DNA of 9,923 nt from Pseudoselenomonas ruminantium (lineage in GTDB: Bacteria > Bacillota > Negativicutes > Selenomonadales > Selenomonadaceae): positions 1 to 9,923 of the forward strand of contig DJYL01000122.1 of the NCBI GenBank assembly GCA_002448495.1, in the 5' to 3' direction. The notes below the pieces were generated by a model, which saw only the letters and a list, made by a program, of their open reading frames with translations, was not told the DNA's origin and did no database searches. A program made the position numbers and the translations under genes. Positions 1 to 8,250 of this stretch are shown here, in pieces. Every line of letters starts with the position of its first letter. The stretch's first letter is position 1.

Positions 1-3000
1 ATTTTCCACACTGGCAAAGGTGGTAGTTGCATTTACAGAAGAAACACCCACATTAAGAATCTGGGCTTTGTGCTTGCTCTCGTCCAAGGCACTTACGGCA
101 ACATTCTCCGTCCCCTTGATGGTGCTGTCCGTGATGTCCACATCCGTGGCTCCCTTATTGACTATCCCCGCATAGCCTACGCCTACACCAATACCTATAG
201 CCCCGGTACCTGCCTTCACCTCAATATCGGAGCCTTTGTCTGTCTGCGTCTGTTTGGCTTCTACGGTGACGTTCTTGCCCGTGATGCCGGCTTCATTCAT
301 CGTCACATCGGTGTCGTAGTTGGTATGGATAATGTTGTCAGCTACAGTGGCAGAGATACCGCCGCCCACCGTGACTTCCAGATTTTTCTCGAAAATATCG
401 CTGGTGTCCAGCGCCTTCACATTGACATTTCCCGCAGCCGTCAAAGTTTCTTTGCTGACCTCGGTATGAACTCCCTGCTTATTGGTTGCCGGCGTGGCAA
501 GACTTACCTGTACATTCCTTGCCCCTTGGAGGTCGCTGTCCGTGCCCTTCAGGCCGAAGAATTTTGCGCCATCAACGCCCAAAGCCCCCTTCGCTCCATT
601 TACGCCGCTATAGGTCTTGCCATCCTTGGTCGTGCCGTTCAAATGAACATTGATTTCATTCTTGGTACCCGAATCAGTACCCATGGAGTTCCCTTTTTCA
701 TCCGTGGCACTGGAAAGCTGGGCGTCCGTGATGCCCTTGTTAATGGAAGTAACCGCCACATTCACGCCTACGCCGATACCGCCCACGGCAACGCCCGTTA
801 CGCTGCTGTTAAAATTACGCTCTGCTCCCGCTTTCACGTCGATATTATTTGCTGCCACCACTGAGCCGTCAGTCACATGGGCACTTACACTGCTGTTAAT
901 GTTATTCAGGCCAACAGAAACCCCAACGCCACCGACACCACCGGCTCCCACGCCGCCCGTGTAATTTGCGGTCAGCTTGTCCGTGGCATTCACATTGACA
1001 TCATAGGCTTCAAGCTGGCTTTTGGTCACCAAAGCCGCAGTCTCGCCGCTGGTGTTGTTGATGCCCACATTGGCTGCCAGACCTGCACCAATCCCCACTG
1101 CCAAACTGGCGGTAACCAAAGTTTCCTTCCAGTTGTTCTCATTCTTGGCCAAAACGGAAATATTTTTCCCATCTGTGCTGCTCCTGGCCTTCAGGTCGCT
1201 GCTATTCACCTCGGACTTTACGGTGGAAGTATCATCCATAACAGCCACACCGGCACCGGCGGACACGGCAGCCAGACCAGCGGACAGACTTGCCCCTATA
1301 TTCTGCGCGTGGCTATTGCCAAGATGCTCTGCCTGAATCTTAGCCGCGCCGTCAAAGATTGCGTTCACGTTATTCATAAGCGCACTGATTGTATTGTTGT
1401 ACTTATGACGCATGATACTGTCGCCGGAGGAAATTCCCACCTTGCCGCCACCAGCCGCCGCCGCTAAAGACAGCGCGGAGGAACCGTGCTTTCCGATTGC
1501 GTCTACTGTCAAATCCTTTGCATACACATTCTTCTTCGCGCCAGCAGAAGATATTTCCGCTGCCGTTGTCCGTTCAAGCGTCTCCCAGTTAGCTGACACA
1601 CCCACAGATACCCCTGCTGCGGCTGCCGCCCCTATGGAAGGCGTACCCGTGAAGGAGCCAATATTGGCATAGTCTATGGCATTAACATTTACATGGGAAT
1701 ATTGGTCAGCGGAATTTAACCCCGCATCCTGGATTTTGGCCGTAGTTTTCCCCTCAATGGTGTTGAGGTTCACCGTGCCGTCAACATTGACGCCCACGCT
1801 GGAAGAAGCCGCCACACCGCCGGAGGACATCTGGGAAATCAGGGTATGGGTGGCAGAACTGTCCACCACGATGCCGGTCTTATTTTCCTCGGTACGGCTT
1901 TCACTGAGTTTGGTTCTGTCCGTGGTGAGATCCAGTTTGTCCGTGGTAAAGAGTTTGTCGTCCTGTGGGCGGGTAACTTTAATAGCGTCCTCATCTGCAG
2001 CCGTCAGCGAGCCGCCTTTTACCTGCGCATTGGTGTCGCCGGTAATCTTGTTGATGGACACTGCCGCGCCAATTCCCACCTTGGTATTGGCGCCAATGGC
2101 AAAGCCGCCGGCAAAGTTGTAGAGACGGTCATCACTTTGGGACACTACGCCCACACTGCTATTGGAGGTGAGCTTTTGATTCTTGATGATGGCATCCACG
2201 TTGTTGCCCATATAGTTGTAACTGCCGGAACCGGCAAAGGCAACCTGACCACCTACGCCGATTAGTCCACCAACGCCTACGGAATGAATATCAGCATCAC
2301 CGGCAGCCCGCACCTGCGTAAGACCAGCATTAACCACAGTGGTGCCACTTTCCGCAGCCATTTCCGCCTTGGTATTCTGATTCATACGATTGATGGCAAC
2401 GCCTGCAGCTCCCTTCACCTGCGACATGATATCCACGCTGCCACCGACGCCCACGGTATTGATTTTACTCTTGTTATCTGCCGTAACATTGATGGCCGGA
2501 TGATAGGACTCCTTGCTTGCGTTGATGTTCGTGTTGTTCATGGCAGCGAAGCTGTCCTTGTAGATATCCGAGACAGCTGCCCCACCCTGAAGATTGAAGA
2601 AATTTTTGCCCCAGCTCACACCAAAACCTGCCCCCACGGTGATAACGCGGGACTTTTCCAGTTCGTTATTGCCATTCTTCCTGCTGTCCGTTGTGGATAC
2701 TTCAATCCTGCCGGCCTCGGTGGTGGTAATATCGGCATGGTTGATTTCTGCCCGGAGTCTCTCCTTGTGGCCGCTGGAACCGACAGCCGTATAGGCCACG
2801 GCACCACCCACGCCCACTTTCTTGCCGCCAACGGACACACTGCCCGCCACGGTGGTCTTTTTCGTCAGTTCCGCAGCCGTGACGGAAAGTTCCTTCACGT
2901 TGTCCAGTTTGGTATTTTCGCCTGTGGTCTTGCCATCAATGACGCTTTCCGTATTGCTGACGCCGCGGTTAATGGCCACGGTTCCCACTGCGCCCAAAAT

Positions 3001-6000
3001 TTCCTTATCGATATTCACATTTACGCCGCCGGCCACAGCCAAAGCCTTGCCCTGATTCGTGGCTGCCAGTTTGATGGCATTATCCGTTCCGGTAAGTGTG
3101 ATATCATTGTCCGTCAGATAAGTTCCGGTAGTATTGTTGAGGGAATTGTAGGCCAGTGACAGCCCCATAGCCATGCCCTTTCCTCCGGCTGCTTCTCCGG
3201 CAATATTGATGATGGAACTTTCGTTTTGCACCTGTTCGCTGATGTTTTTGCCCGTAATGGTATTGCCTGCAAAGGTGACCTTGGTATCATTTTTCAGGTC
3301 ATTCCAGCTGCCGGAACCGGCGCCATTAAACGCCTTGCCGCCAATAGCCACACCTGCGCCCACAGAAACAATGGTCGCATCACTTACGGCTTCACCATTT
3401 AGCGTATCTGCCGTCAGGACAGAATTTTTTACGTCTGCGGCAATATCATTTTTCACATAATTGTAGGCAATCCCTGCGCCCACACCGGCCTTGCCGTTCC
3501 AGCCGCCGGCCATGGCCGCCGTGATGGTAAGGCTGTGATTCTGGCCCAGTTTCTTCTTTGCGGCAACTTCTTCACTTGCCGCTTCACCTGCGACCTTACC
3601 TTCATCTGTATTTTGGGCATGATCATCCAGAGAAGATGCTGCGCTATCTGTATTGAGATAGCTCTTGCCGGTAGTGTCTATCCCTTTGTCTTCCAGCGTC
3701 TGCTTGTTATTCTTATCGGCATCCGCCGCATCTTTCAACAGGGATTTGCTCTTACTATCAAGTTTAGTGTCATCGATTTGCTGTTTTTCCTCATTGCGCG
3801 CAGCATCGCTCTTAATGACAGGAATCTCCCCTGCCCTGACGTTTACGGTACCTGCTTTAAGTCCCGCACCGGAAACACCGGCGATATACGCCTGGGTGGT
3901 GTTTTTCACACTGCCATAGGCAAACGCACCCTCGAAACCATAACCGCTGCTGCCACCGGCATAGGTTGCCGCCAGAGCACCGTTAATCTGGGTAGTGCCT
4001 TTCTTTGCATCCACCGTGACCGACTGGAATTTATTGGCATAGGTACCGCCGCTGATTCCGCTTATCAGGTTGTTTTCCAGATTGCTGATGGCTGCCGCGC
4101 CGCCCACGCCTGCATTAGTGCCGCTGCCGCTGCTTGAATTAGCCGCAAGCCCCCCCGCAATCTGGAAGTCCGTACCGGTGGCCTTATTGGCAAGCGTGCC
4201 GTTTTCTCCTGCCGTTATGACATTATCCAGCATCAGGGCATGAATATCCTGTTTGGCTTTGTTATAGTATACGACACCTGCCCCGGCAACATTGGTGCCA
4301 CTGCCCTGGGAGGCACTGACCCCCATACCGGCTGCCGCTTCAATACCTAGTTTGGCTGCTGTATTTTTGACAGACTCCACCTGCTGCAGCTCAGAATTGC
4401 GCAAAATGGCATCCACATCCCGCGCCGAACTGTTCATGGCAAAAGTACCGCCAATGCCAACCTTGGTGGAGCCGCTGCCCGATTTCAGGGAATGTTTTAT
4501 ATCCGTACCTCCCAGCGTAATCGCGCCCAAAATATCCGTAGCTGAAAGCGCGGCGGAAGACACAGATGCCCCTGCCGTATTTTTTACGGTCACATTATTC
4601 AAAATAGCATCCGTCCGCCCGCCTAACAAGGTCAGCGCGACACTGCCCTCGATGCCGATAGTGGCTCCCGCACTGGCAGATGAACCAACAGCAGGTGCAG
4701 CCCCTTCCTCCTGCGAAGGTGCTGCGTCCGGATTGGCGGCCTTGCCTGCTTCTTTACCGGCGCTGGCAGCAGTCGGAGCTGCTCCCTCGTTCTGAGAAGA
4801 TACTTTATCCTGTTCCAAATCTTCCGTATTCTTCTTGGCAGCATCTGCCCCTTCTTTGCCCTGCTTGGACCACTTTGTCCACTTTTCGGAGTCCTTACGG
4901 CTGTCTGCATCTTCGCCTTTATCCGCAGCGGTCCTGGACACGACCTTGGCCTTGGCATCGTTTTGCAGCATACCGGCAGCCAGCGCCATCATGGTAAGAC
5001 TGCCCGTCTCGATACTGCCTTTGACCGCACCGGACTGGCCCAGTTTGTCCGTGAGCTTGTCGCCTGCGATACTTTGCGCCAAAGCCGTATCCTGATAGAT
5101 TTTCTGCGCAGCTTTTTGTGCATCCGTGGAACTGCCGGAAGGCGCACTTATCCCCTTGCCGTTGTCGCTGACCATGGTCAGGCTGTTCACATCATAGTTA
5201 ACAATCCCCACGCCGATGCCAAAGGCCTTGGAGCTTTCCGCGCCCTCAAAGGAGCTGCGAGCCGAATTGTCAACATTCGTACCGTTAGTCGCCGTAATCA
5301 TCGTAACGGGTGCCGTGATTTTACTTTCATCATCCAGTGATACAATGCTGTTGCTGTCTCCGTAGGAAAGGGCAACCATACCGGAAATGCCCAGAGAATC
5401 CCCTTTGCCGGCATTTTGGACCTCGTTCTTGGCATCGAGGGAATTAGCCGCCGAAATGCGGCTCATGCCTGAAGGGCCTGTTCCGGTAAGCTCAACGCCC
5501 TTACCTGCCATGATCAGGCTGTTGCTGCGGATATTTTGCAGGCCGACAGTTGCGCCAATGCCTGCTTTGTTGTTTTCTTCCTTTGCACCATATTCGCCCT
5601 TGACATTGGTCGTGGCATCCGCCGACAGATTAACAGACTTCCCCTCGGTCTTGCTCTGCTGTCCCAAAAGGATAATGGCATTGTTCTTCTGGGTATTGAT
5701 ACCTACCGAACCGTCCAGCACTACCGTGGCCGGCGTATTTTCAGCGGCCACCCCCTCAGAACTCACCGCATAGGACAGGAGGCTCGTTTCTTCGCTTTCA
5801 TCAGCCTTCTTGTATTTGCCCATACCGGCCTGAGCATCCAGTTTTACCGCATCATCGCCCTTGATTTGGGCAGACTTTGCCCCCTCGTTATCCAGCAGAA
5901 TTTGCGCATTGTTCTGCACATTGCTGACCATTACCGCTGCCCCGATTTCCACCTTGGCAGAGTTGGCCTGAGCATTTTTCACCGTAAATTGCAGACTGTT

Positions 6001-8250
6001 TTCATTGTCCTTGGAAGCCGTCAGCAAGGCACCAGCCGCCATATTTACCGCACCGGTCAATGTTTCCGACCCTTCAGGTTTCGCCGCCGTAATGACTGCG
6101 TTCTTCCCCAAGGTAACATTGGCATTATTCTGATTTAACAGCACGCCTGCACTGGCACCAAGGCCAAAAGCGGAGGTTTTGGCGGCATTGCCGCCGCCCT
6201 CATTGGTGCCCTCCACCTTGTCCTTGACATCCTTTATACCGCCTTTGCCATCGGCACCTGCAGCATCCTTTGTCTTATCATCCTCAGCCGGATCTACCGA
6301 AGCATCCTTAATTAACTGCATGGGATCGATAGATTTTTTCTCACTTTCCTGCTCGTCCTCCGATTTTTCCGCAGCGGACTTGTTTTTCTCCTCCTCAGCA
6401 GCATTATCGTCCTCATCCTTCTGGGCTTCGCTTTCCTCTGCCGTGTCCTTGCCCCTGTTATTGTCCGTTGCAGGTTTCACCGTATTGTCCACCGTCATTT
6501 TCAGGCCCGTGGTATTGTTCTCTGCCTTGATTGCAAAATCTCCTGCTGTGAGCGCGCGGTCTATGCTCACATCAGCACTGGTGTCATAGTTGGCCACGCC
6601 CACGTTGGAAACCACATAGCTTGCAGCCCCTACTGCGCCTGCGTTGATATTGACATCGCTGTTCGTGACCGCTTCTATAGCTGCCTTGCCCTGCTCTGCC
6701 GAAAAGGCCGCTGTATTGGTCGGATTATTTAACTTCACCTTAGCCTTGGTATCGCCCGTCAGAACGGCCACGCCTACCGCTACGGCATTACCATCACCAC
6801 CGCTGCCGGCTGCGGAAAGGTTCGCTTTCGTGTCCGCGTTGGCCGCGATTTTGATTCCATTGCCAGTTTCACCATCTGCTCCCGAAGCCGTCAAATTGCC
6901 GTCAACGACCACATCTGCCGCATTGTAGACACGGGAAACCGCCACTGCTGCTACGGCCTTGGAACCGCCAGGAACGGTCTTGCCTTCGCTGTCCTTTTTA
7001 TTCGCGCCCGCAGGCACAGTGATGCCTTGCGTTATTTCCACCTTGGAATTAGCGGCAATATCGATATTATTAGCCGTAATGGTACTGTTCTCCCCGATAT
7101 TGACAGACGCTTTGTTCTTCTTGCTGGAATAATTGACAAACAGATACTTGTTCGCGCCGGCTTCTTTTCCTGCCAGTTTGTCGATAGCGCCATCAAGCAG
7201 GGTTTTGTCATCCCCCAAGATAATGCCCTTCAAGGTATGCGTGAGGCTCATGGGGGTGCTGTCCTCATAAGTGCTGGTGCTCTCCGCCGTAATCTTGACG
7301 GCGCTGTCACTGCTGCTTATTTTGACGCCCTTGCTCGTTGCATCCTGCCCGATGTTAACGGCAGCGGTAATATCCGTAGAGCGGTCACTCCAACGGATGA
7401 GATTAGTATCCGTGACGGCAGACTCCTGCTTCGCCGTCAAAATGATATCGCCGCCCGAACCTGCGACAACAGCTGTGACGTTATTCAAGTCTGCACTTAC
7501 CGTATCTCCGGCATTGATTTTTACCAAATCCTTGAAATCAAGGTTCTTCGTGCTCTGCAGCACAGCACCGTCCTTGATATTGATGATCCCTGCGCCCAAC
7601 ATAATGCCGCTATGGGTATTAACCTGCCCGCTTATGTCAATCGTCTTGCCATTGACATAAGTCTTGAGGTTGTTAATAGCCTCAAGTGTAATATTATTTT
7701 CCGTATTGTATAAATTTTCAAACTCTTTGGAGGCGGGAATAAGACCTGTGAACTGCCCGGCATTAATGACCCCTGAAGCCCCTACTGCAATACCATCAGG
7801 GCTAAGGAAAATCAGATGACCGTTAATCTTGCCATCCTTGATGCCATTTACAATACCATCTATGCTGATTCTATTCTGCACAAGATTAGCCAGCGTAGAG
7901 GAATTGCCAAACAGCAGATTGGCAATATCCCCACTAGCCAAATTAAATTTTTCAAAACGATTATAGGCCAAAGTCCCGGTATCTTTTTGCGGCGAGATAC
8001 TGTAAACATTCCCTGATTGAGCAATTTTACCTGCATCACTACTCTCCTTGGGCACAATCTCTGTTGCCGCCTCACTAAGACCATAGGGGTAGGCCATAAA
8101 GCCTACCGCCAAGGCCAGCGAACTAAGTATCCTCTTCTGCTGCCGTTTTTTGGCAAAGGTTCTCCTGCGCTCCCGCCGCGGTGTCCATTCCATACTGGTG
8201 GAATTATCAAAAGCCTGTCCCACTGTGGCTTCATCATATTTATATCTCAT
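1..8250 (-). CDS. Giant TpsA-family filamentous adhesin/exoprotein, LktA-like, 3' end beyond window
   Basis: Seen: one frame stays open from the ATG at 8248-8250 to base 1, giving 2,750 codons with no stop. Phase was re-checked near 7965, 6480, 4950, 3541, 2100, 600 and 1. Order: basic leader (residues 1-62), TPS domain (about 63-260), predicted beta-helix, then glycine-rich repeats broken by charged inserts at residues 591-689, 1107-1189, 1475-1570 and 2094-2127. Composition is rich in Gly, Ala, Asn, Ser, Thr and Val, with few Trp and no Cys seen. The start is supported by an AGGTG Shine-Dalgarno 6 nt upstream; an in-frame ATG at 8275-8277 would add nine residues but has no properly spaced site. 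Family knowledge: TpsA proteins are Sec-exported and secreted by a cognate TpsB, here encoded just upstream. The overall look and gene order recall the LktA-type filamentous adhesin/leukotoxin family. Whether it is an adhesin, toxin or inhibitor carrier is unknown, since the C-terminus is outside the window. Confidence 0.93.
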   Translation of the reverse strand, partial: MRYKYDEATVGQAFDNSTSMEWTPRRERRRTFAKKRQQKRILSSLALAVGFMAYPYGLSEAATEIVPKESSDAGKIAQSGNVYSISPQKDTGTLAYNRFEKFNLASGDIANLLFGNSSTLANLVQNRISIDGIVNGIKDGKINGHLIFLSPDGIAVGASGVINAGQFTGLIPASKEFENLYNTENNITLEAINNLKTYVNGKTIDISGQVNTHSGIMLGAGIINIKDGAVLQSTKNLDFKDLVKINAGDTVSADLNNVTAVVAGSGGDIILTAKQESAVTDTNLIRWSDRSTDITAAVNIGQDATSKGVKISSSDSAVKITAESTSTYEDSTPMSLTHTLKGIILGDDKTLLDGAIDKLAGKEAGANKYLFVNYSSKKNKASVNIGENSTITANNIDIAANSKVEITQGITVPAGANKKDSEGKTVPGGSKAVAAVAVSRVYNAADVVVDGNLTASGADGETGNGIKIAANADTKANLSAAGSGGDGNAVAVGVAVLTGDTKAKVKLNNPTNTAAFSAEQGKAAIEAVTNSDVNINAGAVGAASYVVSNVGVANYDTSADVSIDRALTAGDFAIKAENNTTGLKMTVDNTVKPATDNNRGKDTAEESEAQKDEDDNAAEEEKNKSAAEKSEDEQESEKKSIDPMQLIKDASVDPAEDDKTKDAAGADGKGGIKDVKDKVEGTNEGGGNAAKTSAFGLGASAGVLLNQNNANVTLGKNAVITAAKPEGSETLTGAVNMAAGALLTASKDNENSLQFTVKNAQANSAKVEIGAAVMVSNVQNNAQILLDNEGAKSAQIKGDDAVKLDAQAGMGKYKKADESEETSLLSYAVSSEGVAAENTPATVVLDGSVGINTQKNNAIILLGQQSKTEGKSVNLSADATTNVKGEYGAKEENNKAGIGATVGLQNIRSNSLIMAGKGVELTGTGPSGMSRISAANSLDAKNEVQNAGKGDSLGISGMVALSYGDSNSIVSLDDESKITAPVTMITATNGTNVDNSARSSFEGAESSKAFGIGVGIVNYDVNSLTMVSDNGKGISAPSGSSTDAQKAAQKIYQDTALAQSIAGDKLTDKLGQSGAVKGSIETGSLTMMALAAGMLQNDAKAKVVSRTAADKGEDADSRKDSEKWTKWSKQGKEGADAAKKNTEDLEQDKVSSQNEGAAPTAASAGKEAGKAANPDAAPSQEEGAAPAVGSSASAGATIGIEGSVALTLLGGRTDAILNNVTVKNTAGASVSSAALSATDILGAITLGGTDIKHSLKSGSGSTKVGIGGTFAMNSSARDVDAILRNSELQQVESVKNTAAKLGIEAAAGMGVSASQGSGTNVAGAGVVYYNKAKQDIHALMLDNVITAGENGTLANKATGTDFQIAGGLAANSSSGSGTNAGVGGAAAISNLENNLISGISGGTYANKFQSVTVDAKKGTTQINGALAATYAGGSSGYGFEGAFAYGSVKNTTQAYIAGVSGAGLKAGTVNVRAGEIPVIKSDAARNEEKQQIDDTKLDSKSKSLLKDAADADKNNKQTLEDKGIDTTGKSYLNTDSAASSLDDHAQNTDEGKVAGEAASEEVAAKKKLGQNHSLTITAAMAGGWNGKAGVGAGIAYNYVKNDIAADVKNSVLTADTLNGEAVSDATIVSVGAGVAIGGKAFNGAGSGSWNDLKNDTKVTFAGNTITGKNISEQVQNESSIINIAGEAAGGKGMAMGLSLAYNSLNNTTGTYLTDNDITLTGTDNAIKLAATNQGKALAVAGGVNVNIDKEILGAVGTVAINRGVSNTESVIDGKTTGENTKLDNVKELSVTAAELTKKTTVAGSVSVGGKKVGVGGAVAYTAVGSSGHKERLRAEINHADITTTEAGRIEVSTTDSRKNGNNELEKSRVITVGAGFGVSWGKNFFNLQGGAAVSDIYKDSFAAMNNTNINASKESYHPAINVTADNKSKINTVGVGGSVDIMSQVKGAAGVAINRMNQNTKAEMAAESGTTVVNAGLTQVRAAGDADIHSVGVGGLIGVGGQVAFAGSGSYNYMGNNVDAIIKNQKLTSNSSVGVVSQSDDRLYNFAGGFAIGANTKVGIGAAVSINKITGDTNAQVKGGSLTAADEDAIKVTRPQDDKLFTTDKLDLTTDRTKLSESRTEENKTGIVVDSSATHTLISQMSSGGVAASSSVGVNVDGTVNLNTIEGKTTAKIQDAGLNSADQYSHVNVNAIDYANIGSFTGTPSIGAAAAAGVSVGVSANWETLERTTAAEISSAGAKKNVYAKDLTVDAIGKHGSSALSLAAAAGGGKVGISSGDSIMRHKYNNTISALMNNVNAIFDGAAKIQAEHLGNSHAQNIGASLSAGLAAVSAGAGVAVMDDTSTVKSEVNSSDLKARSSTDGKNISVLAKNENNWKETLVTASLAVGIGAGLAANVGINNTSGETAALVTKSQLEAYDVNVNATDKLTANYTGGVGAGGVGGVGVSVGLNNINSSVSAHVTDGSVVAANNIDVKAGAERNFNSSVTGVAVGGIGVGVNVAVTSINKGITDAQLSSATDEKGNSMGTDSGTKNEINVHLNGTTKDGKTYSGVNGAKGALGVDGAKFFGLKGTDSDLQGARNVQVSLATPATNKQGVHTEVSKETLTAAGNVNVKALDTSDIFEKNLEVTVGGGISATVADNIIHTNYDTDVTMNEAGITGKNVTVEAKQTQTDKGSDIEVKAGTGAIGIGVGVGYAGIVNKGATDVDITDSTIKGTENVAVSALDESKHKAQILNVGVSSVNATTTFASVEN
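1870..1971 (-). other. Short charged insert 4 in TpsA
   Basis: Residues 2094-2127: RPQDDKLFTTDKLDLTTDRT followed by KLSESRTEENKTGI. It explains why the neighbouring glycine cores at about 2060 and 1780 are 280 nt apart when 155-190 nt is usual here. It has near-repeated TTDKL / TTDRTKL phrases. Confidence 0.5.
3541..3828 (-). other. Charged insert 3 in TpsA
   Basis: Residues 1475-1570. Asp/Lys/Ser-rich (DDTKLDSKSKSLLKDAADAD, SSLDDHAQNTDEGK, EEVAAKKKLGQ), without the glycine pattern of its surroundings. Helix-forming stretches with LL, LEDK and EEVAAKKK suggest short amphipathic helices. The repeat module resumes at LTITAAMAGGWNGKAGVGAG. Confidence 0.65.
4684..4932 (-). other. Charged then Ala/Pro-rich insert 2 in TpsA
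   Basis: Residues 1107-1189. The first half is charged (ADKGEDADSRKDSEKWTKWS, with two of the protein's few Trp), the second half Ala/Pro/Glu/Gly-rich with EGAAP occurring twice (NEGAAPTAAS and QEEGAAPAVG). The repeat module resumes at SASAGATIGIEGS. Predicted flexible linker. Confidence 0.65.
6184..6480 (-). other. Acidic Glu/Asp/Lys-rich insert 1 in TpsA
   Basis: Residues 591-689. It includes DTAEESEAQKDEDDNAAEEE and SEDEQESEKKS; roughly 40% of residues 601-641 are Asp or Glu. No Gly-rich helix pattern appears until SAFGLGAS resumes it. Probably an extended, disordered or helical loop that projects from the fibre. The coding strand is strongly purine-rich here. Confidence 0.7.
6661..7470 (-). 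other. TpsA beta-helix region between TPS domain and repeats
   Basis: Residues about 261-530. The chain alternates short hydrophobic strands and Gly/Asn/Asp turns (VNIGENSTITANNIDIAANS; NGIKIAANADTKANLS), which suits parallel beta-helix coils. A loop with KEAGANKYLFVNYSSKKNK and a Gly/Pro-rich turn (PAGANKKDSEGKTVPGG) interrupt it. Typical of filamentous TpsA passengers; no catalytic motif is seen. Confidence 0.6.
7471..8064 (-). other. TPS / haemagglutination-activity domain of TpsA
   Basis: Residues about 63-260. Seen: the motif AYNRFEKFNLASGDIANLLF (residues 95-114), then VQNRISIDGIVNG (124-136), then LIFLSPDGIAVGASGVINAG (146-165), the arrangement found at the N-terminus of FhaB/HMW1-type TpsA proteins. 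The first corresponds to the NxxxFxxFNV-like motif, the last to the NPNGI-type motif, here SPDGI. In this family the domain is a right-handed beta-helix cap recognised by TpsB POTRA domains. The C-terminal limit is approximate. Confidence 0.85.
8065..8250 (-). other. TpsA long basic signal peptide
   Basis: Residues 1-62. A 24-residue polar lead (MRYKYDEATVGQAFD...) precedes a cluster with ten Arg/Lys between residues 25 and 40 (RRERRRTFAKKRQQKR), then a hydrophobic core ILSSLALAVGFMAY and a likely cleavage region near GLSEA/A. Such long leaders are typical of very large type V secreted proteins. It does not match the classic proteobacterial ESPR consensus by eye. The exact cleavage site is a guess. 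Confidence 0.75.

Larger units (their letters stand above)
1..6660 (-). repeat. Degenerate glycine-rich protein repeats of TpsA
   Basis: A recurring module has a VGVGG/IGAG-type run, then AVAxN or similar, a turn, a strand ending in a charged or polar short stretch, and a VxVxA strand. Glycine cores fall near 4080, 3920, 3470, 3310, 3150, 2970, 2790, 2575, 2395, 2230, 2060, 1780, 1600, 1430, 1245, 1075, 920, 765, 345 and 175, mostly 155-200 nt apart where no insert intervenes. Comparable modules continue upstream at about 6150, 5950, 5560, 5380, 5220, 4660 and 4460. The repeats are degenerate at DNA level, so this is an old protein repeat and not a recent tandem duplication. Likely each forms a few beta-helix coils. 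Confidence 0.7.

Noticed and set aside
70..864. Plus-strand open frame of 264 codons
   Set aside because: It is antisense to the TpsA repeats, has no recognisable domain or ribosome-binding site, and arises from codon bias of the minus-strand gene.
2284..3159. Plus-strand open frame of 291 codons (longest antisense frame)
   Set aside because: Antisense to continuous TpsA coding sequence; its His/Ile/Cys-rich composition is typical of a shadow frame.
3535..4137. Plus-strand 200-codon frame with hydrophobic stretches resembling membrane segments
   Set aside because: The hydrophobicity comes from reading the reverse complement of Lys/Asp/Glu-rich insert 3, not from a membrane protein.
4632..4958. 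Minus-strand 108-codon frame rich in Arg and Pro
   Set aside because: Same strand as tpsA but a different frame, overlapping insert 2; out-of-frame reading of Ala/Glu codons.
7027..7713. Plus-strand 228-codon frame opposite the start of the TpsA beta-helix
   Set aside because: Shadow of the real gene; no supporting motif or start signal.
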